A program made the translations under genes and the position numbers. Positions 40,090 to 51,655 of a stretch of 64,000 nucleotides of DNA are shown in pieces; position 1 is the stretch's first letter; each line of letters begins with the position of its first letter. Origin of the DNA: Cinnamomum chago (Eukaryota; Streptophyta; Magnoliopsida; Laurales; Lauraceae); assembly GCA_038049695.1 (NCBI GenBank), contig CP142451.1, positions 36,593,501 through 36,657,500 on the forward strand. Direction: 5' to 3'. Under the pieces are notes generated by a model. It ran no database searches. It saw only the letters and a list, made by a program, of their open reading frames with translations, and was not told the origin of the DNA.

Positions 40090-40620
40090 ACATAGCCTAG
40101 CTCCTAGAGTTGAAGCCTTTTGTTGCTCTTATATCTCTAAGAAGTTCCTGACGAAGCAGAAACTAGCTGGTAGGGGTGTGGGGCTGTCTAATTCTTCTGT
40201 CCTCTGTACTTTATGTGAGGAATGGGACAGATTCATCTTCCATATATCTGTGAACTGTTCCTTCCCTAGTAAATTATGGCATGCTTTTATGAGGGAGCTC
40301 AACCTTTTTTGGTGTTGGCCAGTTTTCATTTGGAGATGGTGCAAAGCTAGAATTCAGCTCCCTTTGAGACGGAAAAAGTTCTAGTTCACGTGGAAGGTTG
40401 TTTTGGCTGGAATTCTTTGGTCCTCATAAAAGGATAGATAATGCGGTCTTTAAGATCCAAAAACTGTTGGTAGAGGGGATTTTCAAATCACGAAAAGTGA
40501 GGCTAGCAAGATGGATTTTGGCGAGGAAAGATATTCTTCATGTTATTATTTTACTATCTTATGCAGTTGGGAAGGGCTAAGATTTGTGGTGTCCAGATGT
40601 TTTTAGCTGCAAGTGAAGTG
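40090..40620 (+). pseudogene. L1 LINE fragment with zinc-finger RT-associated (zf-RVT) domain
   Basis: The frame reads KFLTKQKLAGRGV, then VLCTLCEEWDRFIFHISVNC and a W. This is the zf-RVT pattern (Cys-x2-Cys ... His ... Cys ... W) found after the RT domain in plant L1-type LINE ORF2. Downstream stops and frameshifts are common. No ends or duplication found. Confidence 0.6.
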
Positions 40621-40826
40621 GTTGCCTCCTATTAGCACCTTAAAGTTAAATTGGGTGGTGCGTCTACTAGAGATAAACCAATGTTAGTGGAAATTGGTGG
40701 AGTATGGTGATCATAATTGTCACATCCAAGAGGTTTACTATGGGCTGGTGGGTAACAAAGATTCCAATGACGCAAAACTATAACTATTCCCAATGTACAT
40801 TGGGTTTTGCATAGCATTTTTCCACA

Positions 40827-41018
40827 AACTTTGTTGATATAGGGGATTTATTAAATGATTCATGTTGCACTAAGAAGTGAGGGACTGAGCCTTTTGCCCC
40901 ATGCTTTGTGTCTGATGAAATTAACTTTGTTGATATAGGGGATTTGTTAAATGATTCGTGTTGCACTAAGAAGTGATGGACTGAGCCTTTGGCCCCATGC
41001 TTTGTGTCTAATGAAATT
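40827..41018. repeat. 96-bp tandem duplication
   Basis: Copies start AACTTTGTTGATATAGGGGA at 40827 and 40923 and differ at only a few bases. Confidence 0.9.
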
Positions 41019-41890
41019 AAGTTCGTTCTAGAGTGGGTCCACTTAATTCATCTTTTAGCATAACGAAAGATTGTCTAATGTGATGATAAGTAAATTTGCA
41101 GGGTCCGGAGTAGAAAGACATCTAGAAGTTGGAGGGCTCTTTTTTGGCCACAGATCGGTGGTTATGTACAGGGGTTGAGGCATATCTTCTAAAGATTTCT
41201 TGTCTTCAGAACTTTAATGCATCGTCTAGGTTCTTGTTGTTTTCATATCAATGATTTTCTGTTACTAAAATTATACATAAACAAAACAGTGTCCAAAAAA
41301 CTACTTTTCTACTTAAGCAAAACACTCAAGAAAGTCCTTTAAGTAACAAATAAAGGAATTGAGTATCCACAAGTTCCCTCGATTCATTATTTTTCTATCA
41401 TGGGCACCATGTGGCCTAACCCATTTTGTACTTGCATCATATCCCCTTAGTTGGCTGGGAGAAATTTGACTTTGGAGTCTGTGAATGCCATCCTCTCTAA
41501 TAAAATAGTAGATGGCTAGTGACTTGCATCATATCCCCCTTAAATTGGCCAGTGACATTTTTTCCTGTATCTTTGCCCTATTGGCCTATGCATAGTGATA
41601 GGGTTTTCTTTTCCACCAATGGTGTTGAGCTATAGCCATTCTTGAATGGTTAGTTTTTTACGTAGATACTATAAAACCATTTTATGTAGGTCTTTGGATT
41701 AGGTCCATGGTGGACGCTCTCCAAGATTCGACCCTGATCAAATGTTTTTAAGTGGAACATAGTCCAAATCGAATCCACCCTACTGAACCTGGACCCAACT
41801 CTTGGCATAGTGCATGACATCCCTAATGAATCACTAGGACTTTCCCTAACGATTTTTGTCGCTCATGCTACTTTCTTTATGGATTATAGC
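41019..41890. other. no gene recognised
   Basis: Between the tandem duplication and the Copia fragment. No coding signature before about 41890. Confidence 0.5.
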
Positions 41891-42640
41891 GACCTCCTCG
41901 AGGATGGTTTGAGAAGTTTGGGCACACTCTTCTTCAAGTTCACTTTAAGCAAAGCAAGAATGATTCATCCATGTTCATTTGGAGCACTTCTACTAGAATT
42001 ACTATTTTACTTATCTATGTAGATTACATCATTATCACAGCAACGATTCCATTATCAATTGTCAGCTCCAATAATCCCTGCATGCTTCTGTCCATATGAA
42101 AGATTTAGGACCACTCATATGCTTTTTGGGTTTAGAGTTCACAAATCCTGTAAATGTTTTTTAATAAATCAGCACAAGTATACCAAAGACCTTGTTGCAA
42201 TGGCTCAATTAGAGAATTCCTCTCTTCTTGACACTCCCTTGCAACTCAATATTAAGTATCAATGATATGATGGATACCTTTTTGATGCCATAGTCTATAA
42301 AAAGCTCGTTGGAAGCCTTGTATACTTGAACATTACTTGTCCTGACATTTCACACGCAGTCAACATCATGACCAAACTGAGACATCTTCACTTGGCAGCC
42401 TTTAAATGGGCATTCAGTATATTCTTGGGACTCCAAAGCATAGAATTTTTTCCTTACTGGATCCGATCTTTGCCTAAGTATGTACTGTGATGCTAACTGG
42501 TTGGATGTCCAGGCACTCGTTCCAGGACAGGTTGGAGTTTTCATCTTGGTTCTGCCTTGATTTCTAGGAAATGCAAGAAACAAGACACAATATATAAATC
42601 TTCTATCGAGGTTGAATATGCTCAAGTTAGATTAAATTTA
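41890..42640 (+). pseudogene. Ty1/Copia pol fragment (RT and RNase H)
   Basis: The frame shows RGWFEKFGHTLLQ, KNDSSMFIW and ILLIYVDYIIIT, where Copia RT normally has YVDD. FLINQHKYTKDLV, YKKLVGSLVYL and CPDISHAVNIM follow, then an RNase H part with YCDANW-like and IEVEYA motifs. Frameshifts and stops separate the pieces. The YVDD second Asp is lost. It is a Copia relic; the LTRs were not identified, although a TATA-like CTATAAAG lies at about 42789. Confidence 0.85.
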
Positions 42641-43507
42641 TTTATATCATTTTGTATAAATTATGTGGGACCCTCTAGAGCCACATGCCTAGCCATAGGC
42701 TTCTTTGGGCAGTTGTAGTATTTAATTGAAGTCCTAATGTGGTAATAATTATAAGTTAGTAGCCCAATGTAAATTAGAGATTAGAGTTCTATAAAGGGGG
42801 CTCAAAGTAGTTGTGTTCTGATACAACTAGGAGAGGAAGTCTTCCAACACCAGTAGGACCCATAGTGCAAATAAGAAGAATGCTTTCCCTAAGAGGTTAT
42901 ACAACTTGAAGTCGTAAAAGAAGACTCCAAATCCAAGCCTTTATAAAACCATTTGATCCTCATCTTGCATGTCTCCAAACGAGGTTCTCTCTCTTGCCCC
43001 CTCTCTGCCCATTGACTTTCTCTCTCACAAACTCCCTTTGCTTCCGCTCCCAAACCTTAGAAGGACCCATCTGATCTCCGATTCCAAGTACTAGAAGCCC
43101 TAATTGGAGGAATCTATAAGAAGACTTGAAGTAAAGAAGAAGAAGATAGAAGGGAAGTTTAGGGTTCATGCAAAACTCCCATCAACCAAGTAAAAGACTC
43201 TCTTGACATATTCCAGGCAAGCGGACAATCTCAAATTCACAAAGCATGGATAAATCCTCTTGTTTCCCTCATAATTTTCTAATTCATAAGCTCTTGTTGA
43301 ATCTATACGTAGAGTACAACATCTTGGGTTGGCTTTTCGCTTGAAATTACCATGATTGGTGATGGAAAGGGTTATTAGGAATTGAAGAAATCATTAACCA
43401 GAATTTTAAGAACATGACAATGGGTTTATCCCCTTTGGCCGAACCTTAGAAGCCAAGGATTCTCGACCATACGACCCCTTTCTCATTATGGGGCAATTAA
43501 TTTTGGG
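42641..43507. other. region downstream of Copia fragment, possibly its 3' LTR
   Basis: AT-rich with a CTATAAAGGGG box at about 42789. It would be the expected place of the 3' LTR, but I could not fix ends or a partner copy. Confidence 0.3.
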
Positions 43508-43520
43508 TAGTTTCATAATA

Positions 43521-44263
43521 TTTTTTTTTTGAAAGGTAATGAATTTTAGTAAAGATAAGTAGCATAAGAGACATATACTGAAAAGCAGAAAAACTAAACG
43601 AAAGGAGAACTCCCTGGACAACAATGTGAAAGACTAAAAAGAAGCAATCTCAATGAACAAATCTGATCTCCCAACCCCTTCTTTAGCCAAACAATCAGCA
43701 ATTTCATTAGAAAACCTCTTGACGAGCACAGATGAGACATTCACGCATTCAGCTTCAAACCTAGGTCCACCATTTCCTCTGCAATGTTTGCGAAACGCCA
43801 AGGGGGCCTAGAAGAGGCCGAAGCCCGCCTGATAACACAGGATGAATCCCATTCAGCAATAAGATTAGACAAACCCAAACGAGCCGTTTGGCGAAGACCC
43901 ATCTCAAAGCAAGCAATTTAACTTCATTAACCGAACAAAATCTAGATGGACCAGAGAACGACAACAATGTAGACCAAGAACTGTCTCTAATAATGCCTCC
44001 AATACCAATCAATCCTGGATTACCCCCAGCACTCCCATCAAAGTTAAGCTTCAGAAACCTTGCATTTGGAGGAGACCAACTCGGAAAGGACCTAGGACGA
44101 CTCCAGGGAGAGGAAAGTACAATCTCATGTCAACTAGACATCATAGTGTCTATGGAGATAGATACCTTTGAATTCTAGAAGAACAGACACCCAAGTAGCC
44201 ACTTGAAATTTCACGCTCTGCAACACCTTGACCACCGGAGAAGAGGAGTCTTTAAAGCATCTT
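43521..44263 (-). pseudogene. L1 ORF2 C-terminus: RNase H domain and 3' UTR
   Basis: RNase H motifs KLNFDGSAGGNPG and RDSSWSTLLSFSGP, then VNEVKLLALRW, are followed by a frameshifted tail and the 3' UTR ending CATTACCTTTC plus poly-A on the minus strand. The upstream half of ORF2 lies beyond the inserted LTR element at 47648 onward. Confidence 0.85.
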
Positions 44264-44631
44264 TGATGCAATCCTAGGGTTAGGATGCCAGTGCGAGAGC
44301 ACAATTAGGGTTCCCGCTTGGAACAATCACGATGAAGACAACCTTCATGCTAAGCCCACGCTGGGAAATTTTATCAACTCCAAAAATCACTCTCTGAGAT
44401 CATTGATCTCTATAATATTTATAATGAAAGAAACTTAATGGCTAAGAAAGCATTCCTAATCAAATTAGGAAACAAGAATAAAATCCTATCCAAATTAGAA
44501 ACTAATTCTAAATACAATTACTTTAACAAAATTTAGAAGCTACTAATAATTAAGAAAGAATTCCTAAACTTCCTTGGGTCCCACATGTGGACCATGAGTT
44601 GAGTATATGGCAACCGTGTGCTACTGCATCA
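44264..44631 (-). repeat. 3' LTR of gag-only element
   Basis: A 368-bp LTR; the minus strand starts TGATGCAGTAGCACAC and ends GGATTGCATCA. The purine tract before it is weak (CTATGGAGAAT). Confidence 0.93.
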
Positions 44632-44765
44632 ATTCTCCATAGGTGGGAAAAGAGTTCGTCCTCGAACTCGGCTTTTCTTCTTGATGTTACTTCTGTAGAT
44701 AGTATGCACGTGAAGCGCATCCTTGGTGAGACGAGAACGTGACCCTTTCTTTGGTGGTGTAGGCT

Positions 44766-45200
44766 TCAGAGGACGGAGTGTGACTTGCTTTGCATAAATG
44801 TGTATGTGTTGTCACGCATGCCATTAGTGCCATTCTTGTCATACATCCATGGACGGCCTAATAAGATATCGTAACTATCCATGGGTATCACATTACACGA
44901 CACAGTATCTGTATAATTTGCACCAATGGAAAAGATAACTGGACAGACATATCGGACTTGCACTTCATCACCTGTCATTAACCATCTAGCAAAATAAGGA
45001 CGATGATGCTTCGGAACTTTCAGTTGTTAGCGATCCACAAAAGCTTGGGAAATAATATTCTGACAACTTCCTTCATGAATGACGACTGTGCATTCTTTAC
45101 CATTGACTGTTCCTTTGGAGCGGAAAATATTTTCTCGCAACCATTTCTTCTCAGTAGTCGATGTAGTTTCTTAGATGACCATGAGAGACTCAAGACCCTC
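44766..45200 (-). pseudogene. damaged aspartic protease of gag-only element
   Basis: The active-site position reads CTVVIHEGSCQNII, where Ty3-type proteases have I-D-x-G-S; the catalytic Asp is replaced by His. The later motif SYDILLGRPWMYDKNGTN is normal. A stop follows VDR near 45030. The frame ends 135 bp from the 3' LTR with no RT. Confidence 0.75.
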
Positions 45201-45217
45201 CTCGAGCAGAATATCCA

Positions 45218-46206
45218 TCACTTCCTCTGTTTCATTCTCTTTAGGATCATCGGGAACACTTTCACATCACTTTCAGTCTCAATGAGGTGGATACGTTTTG
45301 GACATTCTGCTGCACGATGCCCTTGTTGTTTACAATTAAAACATGTGAGCTTATTTTGAACTTTGGGCTTGGTGAAAACTTTCTCCGATGATGCACTCAG
45401 TTTAGAACCTGTAATGGAGGAATTCTTCTGCATAACCCATTTAGCTGAATTAAGTTTTTGGGCTTGATGATGTGCAATTCCCTCAGCTTTGATAGCATGC
45501 TGAATAATCTCATCAATATTATCAAAATGCTTTAATGCGAGGATATCTTGAATGTCAAGTGTAAGCCCATTAAAGTATCTGTCAACTAAGACCTCATTAT
45601 CTTCATTCAAACCACAACGGGCTTGCATGGTCAGAAACTCCTTAGAATACTCAACAATTGTCTTAGATCCTTGTTTCAAGTATTGAAAATGTGAATGCAG
45701 ATTTATGGAGTAATTGACATGCAAGAATTTTTGCTTAAACAAAATTTTCATCTCGCCCACATGTCAACAGGGTCAATTCGTTGGTATCTCCTCTTCTTTT
45801 GCAACTCGGCCCACCATATCGCAACATAATTGCAAAAATGAGTTGCCACCAGAGTAATTTTATGACCATCCATCATTGGTTTATGTGCAAAAATATTTTC
45901 AATACACACTAACCAATCCAAGAACTCATCAGGCTTCAATTTCCCATCATATTCGGGAATCACGAGTTTAATACCCAAATTGCGATCAACATTTACGTGT
46001 GGGTCTCGTTGATTCCGAGTATGTCCACCATCATCCCGATGGTTATCTTCATGCCGATTAGTTTCCAAATTGGTTAATCGGGTCTCAATCCGTGCAAGAG
46101 TCTCTTGCATTTGAACCATCATGGCAGATAGTTGTCCAACGGTTCCCCTCAAATCATCATCATTGTGAGAGGAAGACTCTGCGTCAACTTGCTTCTTGAG
46201 AGGCAT
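45218..46206 (-). pseudogene. gag of gag-only element, one frameshift
   Basis: The start is ATG 46206 (MPLKKQVDAESSSHN), with a coiled coil (IETRLTNLETNRH), then the capsid motifs KLKPDEFLDWLVCIENIF and NYVAIWWAELQ. About 45750 one base is missing (DMWAR then stop); the shifted frame continues KILFKQKFLH, SKEFLTMQARCGLNE. It ends with a CCHC knuckle, CFNCKQQGHRAAECP. Otherwise open to 45218. Confidence 0.88.
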
Positions 46207-47260
46207 CTTTGGTTAATGCAAATTTAAAATTTTTGATTGACCTGATGTAGCTCTGCTATTCATGATCACGCTGGCGAAAACAGATAAAAAATTGGACGGT
46301 AGATGAGCCCGATATCGTTAGAAGAAATCTCAATCGTTGATCTTGGGCAAGGGCTGGATGGTTGGTTAGATGAGATACAATGATGATGTCAGCTTTGATG
46401 TGGTTGATAGGAGCACAACGGTTGTCCTGGCTGTGTTATTGCAGATGGGCTTGAAAATCAGACCTAGCCCAAATTCAAGTGGCCCAAAGTCAAGTTGAGC
46501 ACACACTTGCAAAGAAGCACACGTGTGAAACACCCTCATCCCTGCTTCGATCTGAGCGCCCGAAAGAAGAAGAAAAAGGGGCTAAAGCCCTTCTTTGTTG
46601 TTGCTTCCACGAAACAAAAGGGGAAGATGGAGCGAGCACTGGCGATGGAGCCGCGGGGAGGTGCTCGGCGATGACGATGGCGCTCGACGATGACGATGGT
46701 GCTCGACAAGGCTGATGATTACGATTGGATGATGCACGACAACGACGAGGAGGAGCAAGCGAATGGCAGGGAAGAGCTTCTAGAGTTGAACGACTTCGGT
46801 GCAGGCGAATGGCAGGGAAGAGCTTCTACGTTTCTCGTCCTCTTCTCCTTCTGCTTTCTTCTTTCTTCTTTCTTTCTCTTTCTGTTCGTTTTCTGGTTGC
46901 TGCGGATTTGGTGGAGAGAGGTAGGGGATGTTTTTTTTTTTTTTGGAAGGCAGGGAAAGTTTGGGGATTGACTGTGAAGGGTTATGGGTTCGGCGGTTTG
47001 GGTTATTGGCGGAAGGGCCTTGCGGATTAGGGTTTTGCGGTTTGGAGATTCTGGATGCGGGATGGGTTCGGGTATGGTGTTTCTGAAGTGGGTGGGTAAC
47101 TGGTTTGGTTGATTTAGTGGATTGGGATGGCAGATGGGAAGGGCGATTGGGGTTTGGCAGTGGGTCGAATGGTTATCGCAGGGGACTGACGAAGGGGCTG
47201 GGGATGGAGATAGGTAGGGGTGGGATAGGGGTAACATGCCGACGATCGAGGGATCATTTG
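46207..47260 (-). other. 1-kb leader of gag-only element, GC-richer
   Basis: Lies between gag and the primer site. It is richer in GC than the element and contains GACGATGG-type repeats (46650-46710) and a GAATGGCAGGGAAGAGCTTC repeat at 46761 and 46806. Long open frames on both strands show no domain. It may be captured host sequence. Confidence 0.45.
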
Positions 47261-47272
47261 ACTCTGATACCA
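47261..47272 (-). other. tRNA-Met-type primer binding site of gag-only element
   Basis: The minus strand reads TGGTATCAGAGT two bases after the 5' LTR, one base from the plant consensus TGGTATCAGAGC. Confidence 0.88.
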
Positions 47273-47274
47273 AT

Positions 47275-47642
47275 TGATGCAATCCTAGGGTTAGGATGCT
47301 AGTGCCAGGGCACAATTAGGATTCCCACTTGGAACAATCACGATGAAGACAATCTTCATGCTAAACCCACGCAGGAAAGTTTTATTAACTCCAAAAATCA
47401 CTCTCTGAGATCATGGATCTCTACAATATTTATAATGAAAGAAACTTAATGGCTAAGAAAGCATTCCTAATCAAACTTGGAAACAAGAATAAAATCCTAT
47501 GCAAATTAGAAACTAATTCTAAATACAATTACTTAAACAAAATTTAGAAGCTACTAATAATTAAGAAAGAATTCCTAAACTTCCTTGGGTCCCACATGTG
47601 GACCATGAGTTGAGTATATGGCAACCGTGTGCTACTGCGTCA
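47275..47642 (-). repeat. 5' LTR of gag-only element
   Basis: A 368-bp LTR next to the primer site; partner of 44264-44631. Confidence 0.93.
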
Positions 47643-47647
47643 ATCTT

Positions 47648-48426
47648 TTATTTCTTTCTTTCCATATAGCCCAGATTATAGCCAAGAAGGAAACTCTCCA
47701 ATCTGTTTACCTCTAGCTGGGATCTTAAGAAACTTCCAGGCTTGGAATAAGGATCTGAGCGACAAAGGCAATGCCCAACTCAATGCAAGCCATTGGAAGA
47801 CAGCATACCACAATGAATGAGCGAAATCACACGACACCATCAGGTGATCCACATGGTCTGCTTCGTTAAGATACACCAAAATGATGTTTCTTTTATGAAG
47901 ATTATCCTTCGTCAAGATCCATCCAGAAAGGGCCAACCATGCAAAAGCCACAACCCTCGGAGGAGCCTTAAGCTTCCAGATGTCCGCAAAGGGAGAGGGA
48001 GAGGTGGAAGCTGCGTCAAGGACGTAGAAAAAAAATATTTCAGCGAAATGAACCCATCAACTGTCCCTTCCCACACTCGTGTATCAACCCTCCCCAACGG
48101 GACATAGACATCTTCCAATAAGGAGAGCAGAACGTTTAGTTGAGTCATCTCAATCTTTAATCGATTTCTTCTAAAAGTGGGCCCCCAAACAACTCTATTG
48201 TCCACTTTAGAAAGATACAAACTGGTCATAGCTGAACCTTCCGTAGTACACTGGTATAGCTTTGGAAACTGAGATGCAAATAGCGTAGATCGCACCCAAG
48301 TGTCATGCCAAAAGTGGATCATGTCGCCTGAACCCACTATGAAGCAGATCATAGCTTGGAAGTCATCTTTGACTGACAAGATGCCCCTCCAAAGTTGCGA
48401 GGTACCGGATCTAGGTAGCTGGAGGT
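47648..48426 (-). pseudogene. L1 ORF2 segment: post-RT and zf-RVT region
   Basis: GSGDMIHFWHDTWVRS and FPKLYQ belong to the region after RT. KAPPRVVAFAWLALSGW, then TKDNLHKRN and HVDHLMVSCDFAHSLW form the zf-RVT domain. One frameshift lies near 47930. The frame at 47648 leads in phase across the inserted LTR element into the RNase H half at 44263. Confidence 0.85.
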
Positions 48427-48439
48427 TAGTTTCATATTA

Positions 48440-49990
48440 CTTGGTTCTTAAATTTTATTTATTACATTGTTTAATTTAATTTGATTGAAATATTTACTTG
48501 TGATGCTACAAAGTGAAAATCTGAAAATCAAGATTTGGTTTGTTTTAACCTTTTTTGGATTTTCCTAACATGTAACCTCCTAGGTTATCTACTGTTTTTA
48601 CTAATTTAGTTTAGTAAAATGCTCATTAGTCATCTTAAAATTGAGTAACATATGACCCTTAAGGTGCACGTTGGAATGCTGGTTGGTATAATGGAAATGG
48701 TTGCACAAATTATGAACCGTAGGAGGGAAAGACTGATATGTAGGTGACAACACTGCAACCAGTATGCACACCAGGTGAATGTATAAATGCCCAACTCATC
48801 CTAGTGGACTAATGAGCATGCCTTTTTATAGTTAGATTTCATAGTGTTGAATCAGAAATGAGAAAATCATGTTGGCTGATATCTAGCAGTTGTACGAATG
48901 TCTTAGGAAAAAACTGCCTTTGGCATTAGGTTGGTGAAATTGACTGAAAACTAGATAGGATAATAGACCTAGTCCTTGCCACTTGTCCAAATTGACTCTT
49001 TGTGTATCCCATCACCTGATCCAACCAATCATTGATGTGAATTCATATAGACAAAATGGCATGCTTAGGTAGTTAAAGAAATTATGTCATCCTTGTCATT
49101 CATAATATTTCTAACTTGGGAAGTTGGCTTGACTTACGTAGTAAAAGACCCTTGTACTCTATTCTTGTGGATCTTAGTAATTCTGCTCAGTTTTATTCTT
49201 GGTTTAAGAAAAATAGGGCAGAAAGTATGTCTTTTATTCCTTGCCTTGTAAGTTGTAATCTCTTCATTTGTAACCTTAGAATATCAGGAATGCCTATAAT
49301 TTTACACTCATATAATATTTTTGATCTAGAGACTTGAAGACTATTTTGTTGGGCCTGGACCTAGAACCCCCATGTATTTGTCCGTTTAAATGAATACCAG
49401 TAAGGTTTCCTATCTGTTAAATATAGAACTTTGATCTTGACCTCATAATAAATGGGCACCACTAAACTGCTTAGCTGTAGTTTAGCCTTATCTGAAGTAA
49501 ATGGTATCCCCTTGATGGCTCTTGTTCCTATAAAGGAAACCCCCTTCATAGTTCTTGTTTACTAGAAGGGATTTTTTGAAATCACTTAATATTTTCTGCC
49601 GGCTCTTGTTCTCTTCGGAAAACCTTGCTAATCCTCTTGCTATTTTTGGGCGGCTCTTGTTCTCTCCCAAAAAACCTTGTTCTTTTTGGGCGGTGCTTGT
49701 TCCCTCTGGACTGAGACCCTTGCTTATATTAACTTGGCTGATGTGGTGTGCCCTTTTGAATTATATGCCTTAATGAATGTATAATATAACTCGTGATCTT
49801 GCATTAATAATTGTCCTAAAATCTTTCAAATTCTATCTCACACTAATAATTATTGTAGAATCTCAACAACTCTATCTTGCACAATCTTGTATTGCTATAT
49901 TAACCTTGACGTCATGCAATCTTTTATTTGTCATTATTTTATTTTGCATGATTGCATGTGGTGTTTACGTAGGCTTGTTTACTTGCTAGA
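48440..49990. other. intergenic DNA, no gene recognised
   Basis: AT-rich. A degenerate GGCTCTTGTTCTCT motif recurs at about 49601, 49652 and 49692. The stretch after 49900 may already belong to the LTR ending at 50563. Confidence 0.45.
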
Positions 49991-50563
49991 TTTTTATAAA
50001 TCTAACCCACTCCCCCAACACTTCTAGGTGAGGAAGTAATACCGGATCCTGAAGATGATGTTTACAAAGGGGAAACATGGGAATATAAAGAATGGATCGC
50101 GGATGACATGGTCTAGAGATGTCAAGATCATTTGAAGACAAACACTTCTAGGTGAGGAAGTAGTACCGGATCCTGAAGATGATGTGTATAAAGGGGAAAC
50201 ATGGGAATATAAAGAATGGATCGCGGATGATGTAGTCTAGAGACGTCAACATCATTCGAAGACATACATTTAGGTTTGCTTTAGTTTCATTTATATATTG
50301 AGTGGTTGTATTAAGACCCCAGATTTGACCAAAATTTTTATATGATTTTTGATTTAGTTCATGTTTGGTTAGTTAGACAATTGAGTTATTAATGAAATAG
50401 ATTTATTATTACTTGTGCCATGTTATTAAATATCTGTTGTGTGATGTTTGTATAAAGAATTCTGCAGTGTTTCTATTTGACCTAATCTCATGAATATGGA
50501 AAAATTTAGTTTGTGAATCCGAAAGACAAACTTATACTGGAATTTGGGTTTCGGGTCATGATA
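49900..50563 (+). repeat. 3' part of a 5' LTR, left boundary unknown
   Basis: The LTR end ...GGGTCATGATA (expected CA, here TA) is followed by GAA and a primer site TGGTATCAGAGCCA at 50567. Upstream sequence order (TGCATG, GTTTAC, then a GAGGAAG block) is loosely like the solo LTR at 23386-26652. The gag of the same element follows. Confidence 0.6.
50017..50264. repeat. 124-bp tandem duplication
   Basis: Copies begin AACACTTCTAGGTGAGGAAGTA at 50017 and 50141 and share CCGGATCCTGAAGATGATGT. They lie in the 3' part of a probable LTR. Confidence 0.9.
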
Positions 50564-50566
50564 GAA

Positions 50567-50580
50567 TGGTATCAGAGCCA
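50567..50580 (+). other. tRNA-Met-type primer binding site
   Basis: TGGTATCAGAGCCA, a perfect match to the plant LTR element consensus TGGTATCAGAGC. Confidence 0.85.
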
Positions 50581-50756
50581 CACAAGTTTCTAGGGTAATA
50601 TGACACTTTAGGACCTTTAGGATGCAATGTGAGATTTAAGTAGATGCTAGATGGGTAGTGATCCTAGATGAATAAATTATTTGGGAAATCCTAACGTTGC
50701 TCATTTTACAAACAAATGGCGTAGGACAAGGTGACAATAACTAGAACAATAATAAC

Positions 50757-51116
50757 ATGGATTGCATATTCCAAATGTTCCTCAAGCCTTCACGGCATCC
50801 CAGTAGAATCAAACAGAAGTACAGAATCATTTCAAGACACAACTGCCAGAAGCCTTTAACAATGTCATGTAACGACTACAAAATCTGGAACTTCAACAGG
50901 TCCTGTAACAATGTCTTGGCTCCCCATGAAGCTGACCCAAATGCATTATATGAGAAATTCCGGAAAATGGGAGTGTCGGAATTTGAGGTAGGTACAGACC
51001 CGATGCAGGCAGATGTATGGATGGTGCGGATAGAGAAGATATTTAAGGTATTCAAGTGCACCAGATGCCAGAAGGTGTCATTGGCTGCCTACAAGAAGAA
51101 GAATAATAATAATTAG
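50757..51116 (+). pseudogene. Ty3/gypsy gag N-terminal fragment
   Basis: YEKFRKMGVSEFEVGTDP, then ADVWMVRIEKIFKVFKC and QKVSLAAY, match the capsid start of chromovirus-type gag (normally FxRxxPPxFxGGxDP ... W...IEKIF ... QKVALATY). The frame ends in an AAG/AAT simple repeat where foreign sequence begins. A second gag part occurs at about 53590. Confidence 0.75.
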
Positions 51117-51655
51117 AGAGAGAAGCAAGTAAAAGAAGATTGAAAGCAAATAAGCATACTTGGCACATCTCCGCTACCTTTATCTTCAGTGCCTCCATAG
51201 TCATCAATTGCATCAACAAGAAGCGAAGACCTCCTCTCCACCTACACTTCAGCAACTAGTAGGATAAAGAATGGTTGAGGCCTTCCTATCTTCGTCAAGC
51301 AGCTACTAAAAGCGAAGGGCCTAGAGGAGGAGATTTCTCTTCATATTCAGCAAATAACAAAGAAAGAAATAGAGGCTGGTGTTTTATTTCTTCATCCTTG
51401 CATGAAAATCGAGCCAAAGACAAGAAAGAGGTTTCCCATATCTTCACACGTGCCCGTACTGCAACAGGTCTAAGCTCAGTCTTTGCGCTTAATTCAGGTC
51501 CGGTCCAACTCAACAGTGGAAAAAAATTCAGGTCAAAGGCCAGTTGACCGGATTAGACGGTCCGAATTTGCTGTGCCGATATTGAAGTTATCTCAACTTC
51601 TACTGACAATCCTTTTTCATGTGTACACTTCTATCAAGTTAGTTATTGCAAGAGC
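51117..51655. other. unassigned sequence between gag fragment and RTE LINE
   Basis: No domain recognised. It could be the 5' end of the inserted RTE LINE or another insertion. Confidence 0.4.

Larger units (their letters stand above)
44259..47647 (-). mobile_element. non-autonomous gag-protease LTR element (TR-GAG-like), ATCTT duplication
   Basis: Two 368-bp LTRs (44264-44631 and 47275-47642) differ at about 18 positions by eye, near 5 percent. ATCTT flanks both sides (44259-44263 and 47643-47647). The internal 2,643 bp hold only a 1-kb leader, gag and a damaged protease; RT, RNase H and integrase are absent. It resembles published terminal-repeat gag elements and would need enzymes from a relative, plausibly the lineage of the left-edge element, whose LTR tips (TGATGCAG...TGCATCA) are alike. 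Confidence 0.95.
43508..48439 (-). mobile_element. 5'-truncated L1 LINE, split by the gag-only LTR element
   Basis: The LINE occupies 43521-44263 and 47648-48426 (about 1.5 kb once the LTR insertion is removed). Its minus-strand end is an A10 tract (43521-43530). It is flanked by TAGTTTCATAATA (43508-43520) and TAGTTTCATATTA (48427-48439), a 13-bp duplication with one mismatch. The right part encodes the end of ORF2 after RT (GSGDMIHFWHDTW, then zf-RVT WILTKDNLHKRN). The left part encodes RNase H (FLKLNFDGSAGGNPG, VNEVKLLAL). At the LTR-element target site the frame joins without a break. Other frameshifts exist. Confidence 0.9.

Noticed and set aside
46479-47315. Open frames on both strands in the leader of the gag-only element
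   Set aside because: No domain or splice evidence; GC-rich leader sequence. Kept only as a possible captured segment.
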